23,651 nt of DNA from an uncultured archaeon (GTDB lineage: Archaea > Thermoproteota > Nitrososphaeria > Nitrososphaerales > CALBXV01). Shown in pieces: positions 22,538 through 23,651 of the stretch (positions within the stretch are counted from its first letter, which is position 1; every line of letters starts with the position of its first letter). The notes under the pieces are model-generated. The model saw nothing but the letters and a program-made list of their open reading frames with translations, was not told the origin of the DNA and made no database searches. The translations under genes were made by a program, and so were the position numbers. Location of the stretch: the NCBI GenBank assembly GCA_937890045.1, contig CALBXV010000428.1:1-23651 (forward strand), written 5' to 3'.

Positions 22538-23651
22538 TTGGATAAGTTTTTTCTGTCTGAAAATTTTGTAGGTAAATACAAAAGAAAAAAACCACCATTC
22601 GGTTTCAACGGTTTAGGTGAATTAGTTTATATGAGAACTTACTCTCGTATTAAAAAAAACGGTAAAAACGAGAGATGGTGGGAAACAGTTCGTAGGGTTG
22701 TAGAAGGTACTTACTCTATGCAAAAGGCATGGATAGATCAACACCAACTCGGTTGGAATGCTTGGCAGGCTCAAGCATCAGCACAAGAAATGTACGATAG
22801 AATTTTTAATATGAAATTCCTACCACCTGGCCGAGGTCTTTGGGCTATGGGAACACCAATTACAGAAGAAAAGAATTTATATGCAGCACTAAACAATTGT
22901 GCATTCGTATCCACTTCCACACTTAAAGAAGATTATTCAAAACCATTTTGTTTTCTAATGGATGCCTCTATGTTAGGTGTTGGTGTTGGTTTTGACACTA
23001 AAGGTGCAGGTGAAATTGTTATTAAAGGTGTAAACCGTGATAGAAATGAAGAAATATTTATGATACCTGATACAAGAGAAGGTTGGGTAGAATCTTTAAA
23101 GTTATTATTAGAGAGTTATTTTCATGGAACAGGGCCTATTGCGTTTGACTATAATCAAATTAGAGATGAAGGTGAACCAATCAAAGGTTTTGGTGGTGTC
23201 TCAAGTGGTCATGAACCATTAAAAGAAATACATGAAGATATTCAGAATGTTTTAGAAGACAATACAGGCGAACCAATTTCAGTTACAACAATAGTAGATA
23301 TAATGAATTTGATTGGTAAATGTGTTGTAGCAGGTAATGTTCGTAGAACTGCTGAGATCGTTTTTGGTGATCCAAAAAACGAAGAATATTTAAATTTAAA
23401 GAACTATAAAATGAATCCACATAGAGAAATGTATGGGTGGACTTCTAATAATTCAGTATTTGCTGAACTTGGTATGGATTATACAGATATCTGTAAAAGA
23501 ATTGTAGACAATGGTGAACCAGGACTTGCTTGGTTACAAAATATGAGACACTTTTCTCGTATGAAAAATGGTGGAGATGACAAAGACCATAGGGTAGCAG
23601 GTGGAAATCCTTGTTTAGAACAATCATTAGAAAGTTATGAATTATGTTGTT
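22538..23651 (+). CDS. nrdJ: Class II (B12-dependent) ribonucleoside-triphosphate reductase, N-terminal part (3' truncated)
   Basis: The frame runs from TTG 22538, with AGGAG at 22524-22528, to the window end with no stop: 371 codons. No ATG is available before residue 32, which would remove conserved sequence (PPFGFNGLGELVYMRTYSR), so TTG is chosen. The protein matches the monomeric adenosylcobalamin-dependent reductase of Lactobacillus leichmannii: ALNNCAFVST (C121, a redox Cys), PDTREGWVESLKLLL, IRDEGEPIKGFGG, LIGKCVVAGNVRRTAEI, WTSNNSVFAE and NPCLEQSLE (C359 as the thiyl-radical Cys, E361 as its partner). It converts ribonucleotides to dNTPs without needing oxygen but needs coenzyme B12 from the host. 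The catalytic C-terminal half, including the final redox cysteines, lies outside the window. Confidence 0.93.
   Translation, partial: MDKFFLSENFVGKYKRKKPPFGFNGLGELVYMRTYSRIKKNGKNERWWETVRRVVEGTYSMQKAWIDQHQLGWNAWQAQASAQEMYDRIFNMKFLPPGRGLWAMGTPITEEKNLYAALNNCAFVSTSTLKEDYSKPFCFLMDASMLGVGVGFDTKGAGEIVIKGVNRDRNEEIFMIPDTREGWVESLKLLLESYFHGTGPIAFDYNQIRDEGEPIKGFGGVSSGHEPLKEIHEDIQNVLEDNTGEPISVTTIVDIMNLIGKCVVAGNVRRTAEIVFGDPKNEEYLNLKNYKMNPHREMYGWTSNNSVFAELGMDYTDICKRIVDNGEPGLAWLQNMRHFSRMKNGGDDKDHRVAGGNPCLEQSLESYELCC

Noticed and set aside
1..23651. tRNA genes, CRISPR arrays, integrase or insertion sequences
   Set aside because: No cloverleaf with a TTCRANNC arm, spaced direct repeats, recombinase motifs or terminal inverted repeats were found by eye; a tRNAscan run would be needed to exclude a tRNA fully, but gaps between genes are too short or too AT-rich.

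Overview
The window is an AT-rich stretch of a tailed-phage genome in which every convincing gene lies on the + strand. The proteins point to a T4-like, contractile-tailed (myovirus-type) phage, probably from an aquatic or marine group: T4 gp18-like sheath, gp19-like tube, gp26-like baseplate chaperone, tape measure, hub and tube-junction proteins, then gp32-, UvsX-, RNase H- and gp41-like replication proteins and a coenzyme-B12-dependent ribonucleotide reductase. The host cannot be read from the sequence; codons are strongly A/T-biased, which would fit a low-GC host, but that is inference. No tRNA, CRISPR array, integrase, transposase or attachment site was seen.

Layout. (1) 1-592: C-terminal end of a tail-fibre-type protein with an S74 self-cleaving chaperone domain, then a small coiled-coil protein (653-979). 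(2) 1099-5354: sheath; an intrinsic terminator overlapped by a near-consensus sigma70 promoter; tube; a 50-residue protein; a gp26-like zinc-ribbon chaperone; and an overlapping downstream frame with no normal start codon, possibly reached by ribosomal frameshifting. (3) 5421-14034: tape measure, very large baseplate/tube-junction protein, LysM-like wedge protein, large hub protein and a conserved unknown, mostly joined by TAATG stop/start overlaps. (4) 14071-17808: an unusual cassette of a short, divergent family A DNA polymerase-like protein, a 678-residue protein with a possible PD-(D/E)XK nuclease-like core, and a 140-residue unknown. (5) 17901-23651: single-strand DNA-binding protein, recombinase, 5'-3' exonuclease/RNase H, small basic protein, replicative helicase, and the N-terminal half of a class II ribonucleotide reductase cut off by the window end.

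How the parts work together: sections 1-3 build the contractile tail (hub and tape measure, then tube, then sheath). Section 5 supplies recombination-dependent replication and dNTPs. Section 4 lies between them and is the least explained part. A recurrent intergenic element, core ATATTTAT or ATATATATTAT, stands before seven transcription-unit-like starts and may be this phage's own late promoter.

All functional names come from reading motifs by eye and from knowledge of the families. No database search was run.
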